From: Deefgea piscis
GTDB lineage: Bacteria > Pseudomonadota > Gammaproteobacteria > Burkholderiales > Chitinibacteraceae
Assembly (NCBI RefSeq): GCF_019665785.1
Contig: NZ_CP081149.1
Span: 3,100,001-3,164,000 of the forward strand
Length of the DNA: 64,000 nucleotides
Reading direction: 5' to 3'
Every line of letters begins with the position of its first letter. Positions within the stretch are counted from its first letter, which is position 1. The position numbers were made by a program, and so were the translations under genes. The notes below the pieces were generated by a model, which searched no databases, was not told the origin of the DNA, and saw only the letters and a program-made list of their open reading frames with translations. Of this stretch, positions 25,554 through 35,746 are shown piece after piece.

Positions 25554-28500
25554 TTAACCGAGGAAAACGCGCGCATTGCGGAACATTCGCAACCATGCGC
25601 CGTCTTCTGACCAGTCTTGCGGATGCCATGAGTTTTGCACTGTGCGGAATACGCGCTCTGGATGCGGCATCATAATGCTAAAACGACCATCTGGCGTGGT
25701 TACACCGGCAATCCCGTCCGGCGATCCATTTGGATTCATCGGATAAGTTTGTGTCGCTTTGCCGTGGCTATCGACATAACGCATCGCTACCAAGGCCTTG
25801 GCTTTATCGCCTTGCTGACTGAAATTCGCAAACCCTTCGCCGTGGCTCACTACCACGGGCATTTGGCTGCCTTCCATACCAGCAAAGAATAGCGATGGCG
25901 ATTTCATCACTTCGGCCATCACAAAGCGTGCTTCAAATTGCTCACTTTGATTGCGGGTAAATTTCGGCCAGTGCTCAGCGCCAGGAATAATGCCCGACAA
26001 ATTGGCCATCATTTGGCAGCCGTTACACACACCCAAACCAAAGGTATCGGCACGGTTAAAGAACGCTTCGAATTGTTCACGCGCTGCGCCGTTAAACAAA
26101 ATCGATTTCGCCCAACCTTCACCAGCACCGAGTACGTCGCCGTATGAGAAGCCACCGCATGCCGCCAAACCATTAAAGTCAGCCAGCTGCACACGGCCAG
26201 CAATGACGTCGCTCATGTGCACGTCAACCGCAGCGAAACCTGCACGCGTAAACGCAGCGCCCATTTCCACATGACCATTCACGCCTTGCTCACGCAATAC
26301 CGCAACGCGGGGTTTAACGCCCTTGCTGATATACGGTGCCGCAACGTCGTCTGATGGATTAAAGCTCAATTTGGCAAACAAGCCTTTGTCGGCTTTATCA
26401 CCAATGCGCGCGTATTCAGCGTCGGCGCATTCTGGGTTGTCGCGCAGACGTTGGATTTGCCAGCTAGTGTGGCTCCAAGCGCGTTGCAAATTGACGCGAG
26501 TTTCATCCAACAACAAGCGATTGCGTTTTTTGATTTTGAGTTTGTCGTCATGGTTGGTCGAACCAATCACGTGCAACTCACCCGCCAACCCGGCATTCAT
26601 AAATGCCGCAATCACCGCAGCGGTGTCAGAACGACGCACTTGCATTACTGCGCCGAGTTCTTCGTTAAACAACACGCCCATCACGCGGCCGTTTTCGGCA
26701 CGCTCGATGTCATCGGATGAAATTTCGTCCAATTGACGCTGACGCAAACGACGCTCGATGCAGAGTTCGTCGATTTCTAGCGTGACACCGCAGTGGCTAG
26801 CAAACATCATTTCTGACACGGCAGAGATCAAACCACCGTCAGAACGATCGTGATAAGCCAGCAACTTGCCATCGGCGTTCAATTGCTGAACCGTCGCAAA
26901 GAACGACTTCAGATGATCCACACTCACCACATCAGGGGCAAAATTACCCACTTGGCTATACACCTGAGCCAAGGCCGAGCCGCCTAAACGGCATTTACCG
27001 GTACCCAAATCAATCAGCAATAAATCAGACTCAACGTCTTTAAGCACCGGCGTCAACGTTTTGGTGACGTCAGTGACCGGTGCAAAACCCGAAATCACCA
27101 AAGACAGCGGCGCAGTGACGGCTTTCGCTTCGCCATCATTCCATACTGTTTTCATCGACAACGAGTCTTTACCAACTGGAATCGACACACCCAATTGACG
27201 GCATAATTCCAAACCAACGGCAGCGACGGTATCGTATAAATTAGCGTCTTCACCCGGATGCCCAGCAGGGGCCATCCAGTTAGCTGACAATTTAACGTCG
27301 GACAATTTAGCGATTGGCGCAGCGGCAATATTGGTTAACGCTTCACCGACCGCCATGCGGCCAGATGCTGGGCCAGAAATCAAAGCAAGAGGGGTACGTT
27401 CACCCATCGCCATGGCTTCGCCGCGTAGCGTGTTATACCCCATGGTTGTAACTGCAACGTCCGCCACCGGTACTTGCCACGGGCCAACCATTTGATCGCG
27501 CGCGGTGTAACCACCGACAGTACGGTCGCCGATATTAATCAAGAACGATTTGTCGGCCACGGATGGCAAAGCCAAAACGCGGTAGAGCGATTCTTTTAAA
27601 TCCAGCGCCGCTGAATCAAAAGTTTGTAATTCTGGCGCAACCCGCGTGACATCCCGCGTCATTTTTGGTGGTTTGCCGAGCAAAACGTCCATCGGCATAT
27701 CGACAGGTTTATTGTCGAAATACGGATCTTCTACCGTCAACTGACGCTCGTCAGTCGTGCGGCCAATCACCGCAAACGGGCAACGCTCACGCTCGCAAAT
27801 CGCTTCAAAGGTCAGCAAGTCATTCGGATGAATGCCGAGCACATAGCGCTCTTGTGATTCATTGCTCCAAATTTCTTTTGGCGCCATGCCCTTTTCTTCG
27901 ATATTCACTTTACGTAAATTGAAGACCGCGCCCATGCCCGCGTCGTTAACTAGCTCTGGGAAGGCATTGGAAATCCCACCGGCACCGACGTCATGAATCG
28001 ACTGGATTGGATTTTTACTGCCCATTTGCCAGCAGCGATCAATCACTTCTTGGCAACGACGTTCCATTTCTGGATTACCACGCTGCACCGAATCAAAGTC
28101 CAAATCAGCCGCGTTGGAACCGGTTTCCATCGACGAAGCCGCACTGCCGCCCATACCGATTAACATGCCTGGGCCGCCGAGTTGAATCAGCAATGAGCCA
28201 TCAGGCAAATCATTTTTCTTCACGTGCAAGGCGCTGATATTGCCCAAACCACCGGCAATCATGATTGGCTTGTGATAACCACGGCGCTCGCCGTTAAAAT
28301 CAAGCTCAAAGGTACGGAAATAACCGGCTAGATTGGGGCGACCAAATTCATTATTAAATGCTGCCGCACCAATTGGGCCTTCGATCATAATATCCAGCGC
28401 GCTGGCGATACGATCAGGTTTACCGTACGGCGTTTCCCACGGCTGAACATGGCCGGGTAACAACAAATTTGACACGGTAAAGCCACACAAACCAGCTTTA

Positions 28501-29510
28501 GGTTTTGAGCCACGACCGGTTGCGCCCTCATCCCGAATCTCACCGCCCGAACCAGTGGCTGCGCCCGGGAATGGCGAGATCGCGGTTGGATGATTGTGGG
28601 TTTCCACTTTCATCAAAATATGCGTTTCTTCCTGCGTAAACGCATATTCAGCGCTGCCATTTTCTGACAACGACGCAGGGAAGAAACGTTCAGTTAACGC
28701 GCCTTCAATCACCGATGAATTATCCGAATACGCCACCACAGTGCCTTCCGGCGCGGCTTTATGCGTTTCGCGAATCATGCCAAACAAGCTGTAGTCTTGC
28801 GCTTGGCCATCGATAATGAAATTGGCGTTAAAGATTTTATGGCGGCAATGTTCCGAGTTCGCTTGCGCAAACATGGTTAGTTCCACATCGCTTGGGTTAC
28901 GAGCAAGCTTGGTGAAGTTTTCTACCAAGTAGTCGATTTCGTCATCCGACAAAGCCAAGCCATATTCGCCATTGGCTTTTTCGAGTGCCGCTTTACCGCC
29001 GTTTAATACATCCACCGTTTCGAGTGGTTTTGGCTCAAAGTGACGGAATAATTCATTGCCCGCCGCCAAGCCATCAAACACTTGCTCTGTCATTCGGTCG
29101 TGAATCAGCGGCAGCAGGATATTTTTTTCTGCGCTCGACAAAGCAGAACCATCTGCTTTGCTGGCATAAACTGCGACACCCCGTTCAATTCTGGCCACCT
29201 TGCCCGCTAAAGCGCAATGCAAGGCAATATCCGTTGCTTTAGAAGACCATGGTGAAATCGTGCCCAAACGTGGCAAGACCAAAATCGGCGTACCTTGCGC
29301 CAAATCGACTTGAGCTGGTTCTCCATAGCTCAAAATTCGCGCCAAAATTGCGGTATCGGCCTCACTCAAATCCTGAGTTTGCTCAATGAAGTGCCAGAAT
29401 TCGGCGTACAAATTAACCGCAACGCCTTGCGCAGCAAGTGCCGATGATAATTTTTCAATCCGGAACGGTGAAAGCGCGGTACCGCCGCGTAGTTGGAGCA
29501 CATTGGCCAT
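25554..29510 (-). CDS. purL: Phosphoribosylformylglycinamidine synthase (FGAM synthase)
   Basis: 1318 aa, the full single-chain PurL of Gram-negative bacteria. It makes FGAM from FGAR, glutamine and ATP in step 4 of purine synthesis. Order: N-terminal PurS-like part, linker, two ATP-binding synthetase halves ([60 protein letters not shown]) and a C-terminal glutamine amidotransferase with catalytic Cys in GVCNGCQMM (about residue 1163) and His/Glu in MPHPERVFR. Monocistronic with its own terminator. No defect seen. Confidence 0.98.
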   Translation of the reverse strand: MANVLQLRGGTALSPFRIEKLSSALAAQGVAVNLYAEFWHFIEQTQDLSEADTAILARILSYGEPAQVDLAQGTPILVLPRLGTISPWSSKATDIALHCALAGKVARIERGVAVYASKADGSALSSAEKNILLPLIHDRMTEQVFDGLAAGNELFRHFEPKPLETVDVLNGGKAALEKANGEYGLALSDDEIDYLVENFTKLARNPSDVELTMFAQANSEHCRHKIFNANFIIDGQAQDYSLFGMIRETHKAAPEGTVVAYSDNSSVIEGALTERFFPASLSENGSAEYAFTQEETHILMKVETHNHPTAISPFPGAATGSGGEIRDEGATGRGSKPKAGLCGFTVSNLLLPGHVQPWETPYGKPDRIASALDIMIEGPIGAAAFNNEFGRPNLAGYFRTFELDFNGERRGYHKPIMIAGGLGNISALHVKKNDLPDGSLLIQLGGPGMLIGMGGSAASSMETGSNAADLDFDSVQRGNPEMERRCQEVIDRCWQMGSKNPIQSIHDVGAGGISNAFPELVNDAGMGAVFNLRKVNIEEKGMAPKEIWSNESQERYVLGIHPNDLLTFEAICERERCPFAVIGRTTDERQLTVEDPYFDNKPVDMPMDVLLGKPPKMTRDVTRVAPELQTFDSAALDLKESLYRVLALPSVADKSFLINIGDRTVGGYTARDQMVGPWQVPVADVAVTTMGYNTLRGEAMAMGERTPLALISGPASGRMAVGEALTNIAAAPIAKLSDVKLSANWMAPAGHPGEDANLYDTVAAVGLELCRQLGVSIPVGKDSLSMKTVWNDGEAKAVTAPLSLVISGFAPVTDVTKTLTPVLKDVESDLLLIDLGTGKCRLGGSALAQVYSQVGNFAPDVVSVDHLKSFFATVQQLNADGKLLAYHDRSDGGLISAVSEMMFASHCGVTLEIDELCIERRLRQRQLDEISSDDIERAENGRVMGVLFNEELGAVMQVRRSDTAAVIAAFMNAGLAGELHVIGSTNHDDKLKIKKRNRLLLDETRVNLQRAWSHTSWQIQRLRDNPECADAEYARIGDKADKGLFAKLSFNPSDDVAAPYISKGVKPRVAVLREQGVNGHVEMGAAFTRAGFAAVDVHMSDVIAGRVQLADFNGLAACGGFSYGDVLGAGEGWAKSILFNGAAREQFEAFFNRADTFGLGVCNGCQMMANLSGIIPGAEHWPKFTRNQSEQFEARFVMAEVMKSPSLFFAGMEGSQMPVVVSHGEGFANFSQQGDKAKALVAMRYVDSHGKATQTYPMNPNGSPDGIAGVTTPDGRFSIMMPHPERVFRTVQNSWHPQDWSEDGAWLRMFRNARVFLG

Positions 29511-29738
29511 GTTTGAAATTAACCCAGAAATGTGGCAAAAAGTACGTAATTATACCGAAAATTCACCCTCTTTAGGAGAAAGAAAGCAAGGAATTCCCTG
29601 CCAATACACCCAGATTGCATTAAATCTAGGCGCATTCGAGCTGACCTCATCCATGCAAGATCAATCAGGCTGCAGTATTTATTTGGCATTACTCGGGTAA
29701 AAGCCAACGATCAGCGGCTGCCAATTGCAGCAGTATGC

Positions 29739-30599
29739 TTAAGCAATGGGCTGGTTTTTAATTTTGGCCTGACGGCGAAATGCCCGTGGGCTCAACCCAA
29801 GCCGGGCACTGAACTGCTGATAAAAATGGCTTAAACATGGATAACCACTTTGATTGGCCACCCAATCAATACCCCGATCAGTGGTGAGCAATAAATGGCT
29901 GGCATGGGCAATACGTAAACGCATGAGCTCTTGACTAAAACTCGACTTCATTTGTTGCAAAAATAAACGCTTAAGCGTTGTCACACTGCATGCGGCGACT
30001 TCAGCCAATTCACCCAAAGTCACCGATTGCAGGTAATGGCTTTGTAAATGCGTCATGGCTTTAATTAAGCGGCGATCGGGCTCTAATTGCGCGACTTCGC
30101 AATCAATAAAGCGCGCGGCGGTGTCTTTTTCTAATTCAGACAAAATATCCAGCACCGCAACCAAGCGCTTTACGCCTGTGAGTTCATGTAAGTGCGCCAA
30201 TCGCGGTGCCAGCAATTGGCTAAATGCAGGGCTAAACACCACCCCTTGCCGAATTTGCGCCAGCCATTGGCACAAGTGACGTAATTCAGGCATGCCGTGC
30301 TCGGTCAATGCCACCAGCCAATCAAGGCGAAACAACACCACTTGTAATTCCAGCGCCGCGCCATCGCTGCGTACCGGCGCTTGCCAGCTATGCGGTTGAT
30401 TGGGAGCCACCAAGGCCAAATCACATTCAGTGATGCTTTCTATATCATGGCCAATATGGCGTTGCCCGCCAGCACCCAGCGTTAAAGTCAGCTCATATTC
30501 GGGATGAAAGTGATAATTAAACGGAATATGCTCCGCCACATGATGGTTTAAACGCCATGCATGGCCTTGCGAATTACCAATCCATTCTCTAATGAGCAT
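29739..30599 (-). CDS. AraC-family regulator with cupin sensor
   Basis: 286 aa. N-terminal cupin-like domain (FNYHFHPEYELTLTLGAGGQ, LVAPNQPHSWQAP) and a C-terminal double helix-turn-helix (VTLGELAEVAACSVTTLKRL, GIDWVANQSGYPCLSHFYQQ). GAGGT lies before ATG 30599. It is divergent from the GH20 hexosaminidase gene 210 bases away, so it probably senses an amino sugar or chitobiose-type ligand and controls that gene; the ligand is inferred. Confidence 0.9.
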   Translation of the reverse strand: MLIREWIGNSQGHAWRLNHHVAEHIPFNYHFHPEYELTLTLGAGGQRHIGHDIESITECDLALVAPNQPHSWQAPVRSDGAALELQVVLFRLDWLVALTEHGMPELRHLCQWLAQIRQGVVFSPAFSQLLAPRLAHLHELTGVKRLVAVLDILSELEKDTAARFIDCEVAQLEPDRRLIKAMTHLQSHYLQSVTLGELAEVAACSVTTLKRLFLQQMKSSFSQELMRLRIAHASHLLLTTDRGIDWVANQSGYPCLSHFYQQFSARLGLSPRAFRRQAKIKNQPIA

Positions 30600-30809
30600 C
30601 TATCACCTCTCGTTTGAGCCAATCATATACTTTATTGAGCTAATAGCAGATAAAATCAGCGGCACTCGCGGTATAACTGCACTATCGGTGCGTTGTCGCA
30701 GCATCCGAACGACAGCGCACCGGCAATGCTCGCATTGTACGGGTGGCGCTTTTACACTGTCGGATGGGCAAAAGACCCACTTCAACCAAGCAAAGGGAGA
30801 GTTAAAACA

Positions 30810-33356
30810 ATGAGCAATCCAGCTGGCGCACACCTCAAACTAACATGGGCCAATAAAACCAACGCCCATAACGGCGATAATTTTCTTGCCGAGCTTCGCC
30901 TCGTCAATCTCTCTGATCAAATCTTGCCAGCATCGGGCTGGGCTTTGTATTTTAATACCTGCCGCAAAATCAAACCCGAAACCGTCGGCGGTGATGTTGA
31001 AGTCACGCATGTGAACGGCGACTTTTGGCGCTTGGCCCCGAAGGCCGGTTTTGCTGCGGTAGCCCCGGGCGAGACGCGCACCTTTGCCTATGAAGGCCTG
31101 TATTGGGTCATTGCCGAAACCGATGCGCCACTGGGTTTTTACATTGTGTATAACGACGGGCAAGAGAACGCTTACCACGAAACGATTGGTGATCCTGAAA
31201 TCGCACCGTTTATTACCGAGCAGCAACGCCATCGCAAAGCCGATGATTTAGTGCCGCTAAGCACGCCAGCACTGACGTTTGAACACAACCAAGATTTGCA
31301 GCAACTGCCCATCGAGCAAGTCGGCAAAATCACCCCAAGCCCATTGTCGAGCGAATGGCTCAGCGGTACGTTTTGCATCAACAAAGACACTTTGATTGTT
31401 CACAGCAGCCAATTGGCCACCGAAGCGCGCTTTTTGCGCACTGCAATTCATGATGTGAGCCGCGTTTATTTACAACAATCCGCCATTCGCCCAACGGGCA
31501 GCCAAGCGATTGTGTTGCAAATTGGCGCCGTCACCGTCAATGACACCTTAGCGCCCAACGAAGCGTATTCGTTGCAAATTAATACCAATGAAATCATCAT
31601 TACCGGCGCAAGCGCGCACGGCGTGTTTAATGCCTTACAAAGTCTGCGCCAGCTCTTGCCGGTCGCGGCCTTCCTTAATCCACAAGCGGAACTCAGCGTA
31701 CCTTGCTGCCGAATCATTGATGCGCCGCGCTTTGCGTATCGCGGCATGCATTTAGACGTTGGCCGTAATTTCAGCAGCAAAGAGAGTGTCTTGCGCCTAC
31801 TGGACTGCATGGCGCTATATAAACTCAATCAATTTCATTTTCATATCACCGACGATGAAGGCTGGCGCCTAGAAATCCCTAGCCTGCCAGAACTCACCGA
31901 AATCGGCAGCCAACGCGGCTTTACCCAAACTGAAACCGATCATTTAGTGCCGTGTTTTGGCTCTGGTGGCGATGTGAGCAACCCTGCTGGCAGTGGTTTT
32001 TACAGCCGTGCTGACTTTATCGAAATTTTGCAATTTGCCACCGCGCGCCACATCGAAGTCGTGCCAGAAATCGACGTTCCTGGTCATGCCCGCGCTGCAA
32101 TTAAAGCGATGAATCTGCGCTACCACCGCTTGATGGCGCAAGGACAAACCGAAGCCGCCAAACACTATTTGCTGTGCGACTTTGACGATGCATCCGACTA
32201 TGAATCAGTGCAATTGTGGCACGACAATGTGATCTGCATCGCCCAAGAGTCTTGCTACAACTTTATCGAAACAGTACTGCATGATTTACAAGCGATGTAC
32301 CTTGAAGCAGGTGCGCCGCTAACCACGATGCACACCGGTGGCGATGAAGTACCACACGGTGCATGGGAAAAATCCCCTGTTTGCCAAGCCTTTATGCAAG
32401 CACAAGGCATGACGCAAATCGTTCAATTACAAAATTATTTCCTCGCCCGTTACCGTGATTTATTGAAAAAATACGGCTTGGTATTTGGTGGCTGGGAAGA
32501 AATCGCTTTAGTCAAAAAAGAAGTCAATGGTGAACACACCCATGGGCCAAATCCAGAGTTTGTGAACGCCAACTTCCGCCCTTACGTATGGAACAACGTT
32601 TGGGGCTGGGGCCAAGAAGACTTTGCTTATCAATTGGCCAATGCCGGTTATAAAACCGTGTTATCCAATGTGACCAATTTGTACTTTGACTTGGCCTATA
32701 GCAAAGACCCTGCTGAGCCTGGCTACTACTGGGGTGGCTTTATCGAAACCCGTGGCGCATTTGAATTTTGCCCCTTGGATATTTTCACCACCGCCACCGT
32801 CGATTTAATGGGCCACCCGCTCGATAAAGAAAAAATCGCCAGCAAAGTGCGCCTAACGCCAGCCGGAGTGAACAATATCATCGGGATTCAAGGCCAGCTG
32901 TGGGCCGAAAACATCCGTGATGCGGACCGTTTGGAATACCTCGCCATGCCACGCATGATCGCTTTGGCCGAGCGCGCTTGGGCGCGAGATCCAAAATGGA
33001 CTTTGATCGCCGATGCAGAAACGCGCCAAGCCCAAATGGATGCCGATTGGAATGAGTTTGCCAATCGACTTGGTCAACGTGAACTAGCGCGTTTGGATGG
33101 ATTTTTAGGCGGCTACGGCTACCGCATTCCATTGCCGGGCGCCAAAGTTGTAAATGGTCAATTGCTCGCCAATGTCTCAGCACCGGGTTTAACCATTCGC
33201 TACACCGTTGATGGCAGCGAGCCTACCGCACAATCGGCGCAATACACCAGCGCGCTCGATTACGCGGCACTCAGCCAAGCAGTTGGCTTTACTGGCGTGA
33301 AGCTCGCCACCTTTAGCAGCAGCAATCGCAAGAGCGCTACGGTTGTAGTCAACTAA
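30810..33356 (+). CDS. Beta-N-acetylhexosaminidase, GH20 (chitobiase-like)
   Basis: 848 aa from ATG 30810 with GGGAGAG upstream; the open frame to 30693 is not a better start. Order: CHB_HEX N-terminal carbohydrate-binding domain (about 1-150), GH20b domain (about 200-320), catalytic barrel (YRGMHLDVGRNFSSKESVLR, FHFHITDDEGWRLEI) with the catalytic Asp-Glu in HTGGDEVPHG (about residues 512-513), and a C-terminal chitobiase domain (YTVDGSEPTAQSAQYTSALD). Releases GlcNAc from chitobiose and chitin oligomers. No signal peptide is visible, unlike the exported Vibrio chitobiase, so a cytoplasmic site is possible. Confidence 0.95.
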   Translation: MSNPAGAHLKLTWANKTNAHNGDNFLAELRLVNLSDQILPASGWALYFNTCRKIKPETVGGDVEVTHVNGDFWRLAPKAGFAAVAPGETRTFAYEGLYWVIAETDAPLGFYIVYNDGQENAYHETIGDPEIAPFITEQQRHRKADDLVPLSTPALTFEHNQDLQQLPIEQVGKITPSPLSSEWLSGTFCINKDTLIVHSSQLATEARFLRTAIHDVSRVYLQQSAIRPTGSQAIVLQIGAVTVNDTLAPNEAYSLQINTNEIIITGASAHGVFNALQSLRQLLPVAAFLNPQAELSVPCCRIIDAPRFAYRGMHLDVGRNFSSKESVLRLLDCMALYKLNQFHFHITDDEGWRLEIPSLPELTEIGSQRGFTQTETDHLVPCFGSGGDVSNPAGSGFYSRADFIEILQFATARHIEVVPEIDVPGHARAAIKAMNLRYHRLMAQGQTEAAKHYLLCDFDDASDYESVQLWHDNVICIAQESCYNFIETVLHDLQAMYLEAGAPLTTMHTGGDEVPHGAWEKSPVCQAFMQAQGMTQIVQLQNYFLARYRDLLKKYGLVFGGWEEIALVKKEVNGEHTHGPNPEFVNANFRPYVWNNVWGWGQEDFAYQLANAGYKTVLSNVTNLYFDLAYSKDPAEPGYYWGGFIETRGAFEFCPLDIFTTATVDLMGHPLDKEKIASKVRLTPAGVNNIIGIQGQLWAENIRDADRLEYLAMPRMIALAERAWARDPKWTLIADAETRQAQMDADWNEFANRLGQRELARLDGFLGGYGYRIPLPGAKVVNGQLLANVSAPGLTIRYTVDGSEPTAQSAQYTSALDYAALSQAVGFTGVKLATFSSSNRKSATVVVN

Positions 33357-33375
33357 AGCAGTAGTATTTCTGATT

Positions 33376-33402
33376 AAGCCCCGCATCATGCGGGGCTTTT
33401 TT
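33376..33402 (+). terminator. Rho-independent terminator of the hexosaminidase gene
   Basis: Stem AGCCCCGCA / TGCGGGGCT, loop TCA, followed by a T run. Confidence 0.93.
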
Positions 33403-33763
33403 GCGTCGAAATTCAATCAACCGGCAGGCGTTTTTTTGCTGTGGCCTTGACGGCTGGCCATCAAATTTTTACTCTAAGGCTACGAATACTCAATTTACAA
33501 ATTCATGGGTATATCAATGCAACCTTTTAAATAAATAAATCAAATTAATATACCTATGCATTGAGTTGAGTTAAGTGTTCTTAATAACGCCCCCCCCCCA
33601 CTTGCCGCCTTATTAACCGCTACCGCCCTATTGCACGCTTTGCTTCACGCATTCAGGCTGATGACACAGCGCCTCAATATTGCTAGCCTCAAGGTCAAGT
33701 AACAATCTGCCAAACCCAATCCAATGCATCTATACAAAACGACACAGCCGCAGCATCGCACAT
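33403..33763. other. Intergenic with short repeat and C10 tract
   Basis: Holds a segment with ends ATGGGTATAT (about 33506) and ATATACCTA (about 33548) similar to one near 19,220, and a run of ten C (33590-33599). No gene seen. Confidence 0.45.
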
Positions 33764-33791
33764 AAAAAAAGCCCCATCAAACGATGGGGCT
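33764..33791 (-). terminator. Rho-independent terminator
   Basis: On the minus strand, stem AGCCCCATC / GATGGGGCT, loop of four, then a T run. Ends the 33817-34314 gene. Confidence 0.9.
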
Positions 33792-33816
33792 TAGTCATTC
33801 AAACCGCAAGTTCAAT

Positions 33817-34314
33817 TTATTCAACAATAAACAATTCAATTTCAACGTTTTCTGCCGAATATTGAATCTGCGCCAACAATACCGCGTCAACAAAATTAGC
33901 AAAACGACGCAATACAATCGAATCGGCTAACGCTGGGCCCATTTCAGAGCGGAATTCACCAACATATTGCAAAGCGCCAACGTGATTGGTTTCTAGCTCA
34001 TCTTCATTATCACTAATAATGCTCTTAATTTTTTTGCGAATTTCTTTTACTTCTTTAAATAAATCGCTTGATATTTCGCACAATTGAGCAAATTGAATCG
34101 CAATATCAATCTTGCTACCCGGTACTAAAAAGCGACTTAAAGTACGTGATGACTTTTGTAATAACTCTAACTCCAAATCATCCACATACAAATCCATAGG
34201 GAAATGACCTTCCACCGCCTTAAGTGCCTGACGAATTCCTTCATTCGACTTTAATGCTTCAGGTAAACGATTACTGGCACGGGCACCGACTTTATAACGA
34301 CCTTTATTGCTCAT
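33817..34314 (-). CDS. Hypothetical cytoplasmic protein
   Basis: 165 aa, unrecognised. Mostly helical, charged, no membrane or signal segments (DLYVDDLELELLQKSSRTLS, ISSDLFKEVKEIRKKIKSII). Strong ribosome site AGGAG seven bases before ATG 34314 and its own terminator, so it is very likely a real expressed gene. Divergent from the tRNA-Leu gene with 317 bases between. Confidence 0.75.
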   Translation of the reverse strand: MSNKGRYKVGARASNRLPEALKSNEGIRQALKAVEGHFPMDLYVDDLELELLQKSSRTLSRFLVPGSKIDIAIQFAQLCEISSDLFKEVKEIRKKIKSIISDNEDELETNHVGALQYVGEFRSEMGPALADSIVLRRFANFVDAVLLAQIQYSAENVEIELFIVE

Positions 34315-34631
34315 TTAATGCTCCTAGCTTTCGATTTACAAAAGAGTGTATCTCAGCAGTGTGACGCCCCTTTTAATTAGCATCAAGTATGAAGTACATC
34401 CCATGACAAAAATGCAATCAAACCGCCCACCTGCACCGACGATTCATATCAAAGCAAACAAAAAATTCTCTACACGGCAAAATTGGCCAATTTGAATGAA
34501 AAATTTTTAGCGTGAATTCAAACATTTACCCGCTGCTCGGCAAAAAATTAGCACAAAGGGGTTTACAAACACCCCGAGTCTAGCTAGAATTCGCCACCTC
34601 ACTGAATTGAGCAATCTTTTCAGTATGTAGT
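34315..34631. other. Intergenic between a leftward gene and tRNA-Leu
   Basis: AT-rich promoter region for both directions. The only clear site is the tRNA promoter at 34562-34590. Confidence 0.5.
34562..34590 (+). promoter_or_regulatory. Sigma-70-type promoter of tRNA-Leu
   Basis: -35 TTTACA (34562-34567), 17-base spacer, -10 TAGAAT (34585-34590). Predicted start near 34597, about 35 bases before the mature tRNA. Confidence 0.75.
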
Positions 34632-34718
34632 GCGCGATTGGTGGAATTGGTAGACACGCAGCGTTGAGGTCGCTGTGCCCTTACAGGCGTGCGAGTTCGA
34701 GTCTCGTGTTGCGCACCA
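34632..34718 (+). tRNA. tRNA-Leu(GAG)
   Basis: 87 nt. Acceptor GCGCGAT / GTTGCGC, D-arm with GGAATTGGTAGACAC, anticodon stem CAGCG-TTGAGGT-CGCTG (anticodon GAG), long class II variable arm, T-arm GCGAG-TTCGAGT-CTCGT, discriminator A and encoded CCA. An integrase gene starts 176 bases downstream, so the 3' end is the probable attachment site of the adjacent island. Confidence 0.96.
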
Positions 34719-34752
34719 TTAGGTTGTTTTAAGTAGTCCAAAGAAGTACTTC

Positions 34753-34788
34753 AAACCCGCATAAAGCCTAGCTTTGCGGGTTTTTTGT
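34753..34788 (+). terminator. Rho-independent terminator after tRNA-Leu
   Basis: Stem AAACCCGCA / TGCGGGTTT with an inner AAAGC / GCTTT hairpin, then a T run. Confidence 0.92.
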
Positions 34789-34830
34789 TGCCTGTAACAT
34801 CCAACAAGATCCCAAGACAGCCAGTACAAA

Positions 34831-34872
34831 ACCTGCCCCCATTCCTGCCCCCGTACTACAATGGGGGCAGGT
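34831..34872. repeat. 12-bp inverted repeat upstream of the integrase
   Basis: ACCTGCCCCCAT (34831-34842) and ATGGGGGCAGGT (34861-34872) are perfect reverse complements. The right arm is 21 bases before the integrase start. Degenerate copies of this block lie near 45,056-45,110 and 46,210-46,237, so it may be an integrase or regulator binding site carried by related elements. Confidence 0.65.
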
Positions 34873-34893
34873 CATTGCAACAGGGGCATTTTC

Positions 34894-35632
34894 ATGCCAA
34901 GAGCCAAAATAGAAAAGACTGCAAAAACATGCAATCTTTTAACGCCGCTAGAAATAAAAAATGCCAAATTGCCAGAAGGCAAAGCAGAAGCCGCACTCAA
35001 TGACGGTGGCGGCCTCTACCTGATCATTACCGAAAACAGAAAACGCTGGCGCTATCGTTACGGCCTGAACGGAAAAATGTTTAAGCAATGGCTCGGAGAA
35101 TACCCCAAGGTCACATTGGCTCAAGCTAGAAAGCTACGCAATGACTCACTCAGCAAAGTCGAAGAAGGCAAAGATCCGCGTATAGAAAAACAAGTAGCGA
35201 AAATTGCTGCCCAATATTCAATGGCCAATACTTTTGAAGCCATTGCGCTGGAGTGGCACGCCAAAGAGCTTGAAAGTGGCTCATGGATACCAAGCCATGC
35301 TGAACGCATTCTGAAGCGTTTAAAAGCGGATATTTTCCCCATCATTGGCATGCGCGCCATTGAAAGCCTAGAAACTCGTGATCTTCTCTACCCGCTAACG
35401 CTGGTGACTCAGCGCGGCACATTCAACCTAGCTAAAGCCTACCGCCAGTACATTACCGTCATCATGCGCTTCGCTGTGCAAACAGGCAGAATCAAATCTA
35501 ACCCTGTCCTAGACCTACAAGGTGCCATACCCACAAAAAAAACCACCAACCGTGCAGCCCTACCCTTAACTCGACTCGCAGAACTTATGGGTCGAATAAA
35601 CGCCTATGACAGCCCGACTGTCAAAGCAGCGA
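34894..35632 (+). pseudogene. Tyrosine recombinase (P4-type integrase), truncated by an IS21-family element
   Basis: Start ATG 34894 (MPRAKIEKTAKTCNLLTP), upstream CAGGGG. The N-terminal DUF4102 arm-binding domain (GGGLYLIITENRKRWRYRYG, MFKQWLGEYPKVTLAQARKL) and the core-binding domain (ANTFEAIALEWHAKELESGS) are intact, but the frame runs into the IS end after about 246 residues. The catalytic Arg, His and Tyr are missing, so the product cannot recombine DNA. It has the classic position just after tRNA-Leu(GAG). Confidence 0.92.
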
Positions 35633-35746
35633 TGTTGAGGCGCATTGAATATTAACCAGCAAAACGCCATTTTGCGCAGTGAATTTTGACCAGGGTAACT
35701 AATCTCCAAACTCGTTCAACGAGCTAGGAAATTGAAGGTGATTACC

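Noticed and set aside
29386..29700. Plus-strand 104-codon frame crossing the purL start
   Set aside because: It is antisense to purL for a third of its length, with no ribosome site or family resemblance.
33590..33599. Run of ten C as a possible phase-variation tract
   Set aside because: It lies in non-coding DNA, away from any promoter or start codon that I can support.
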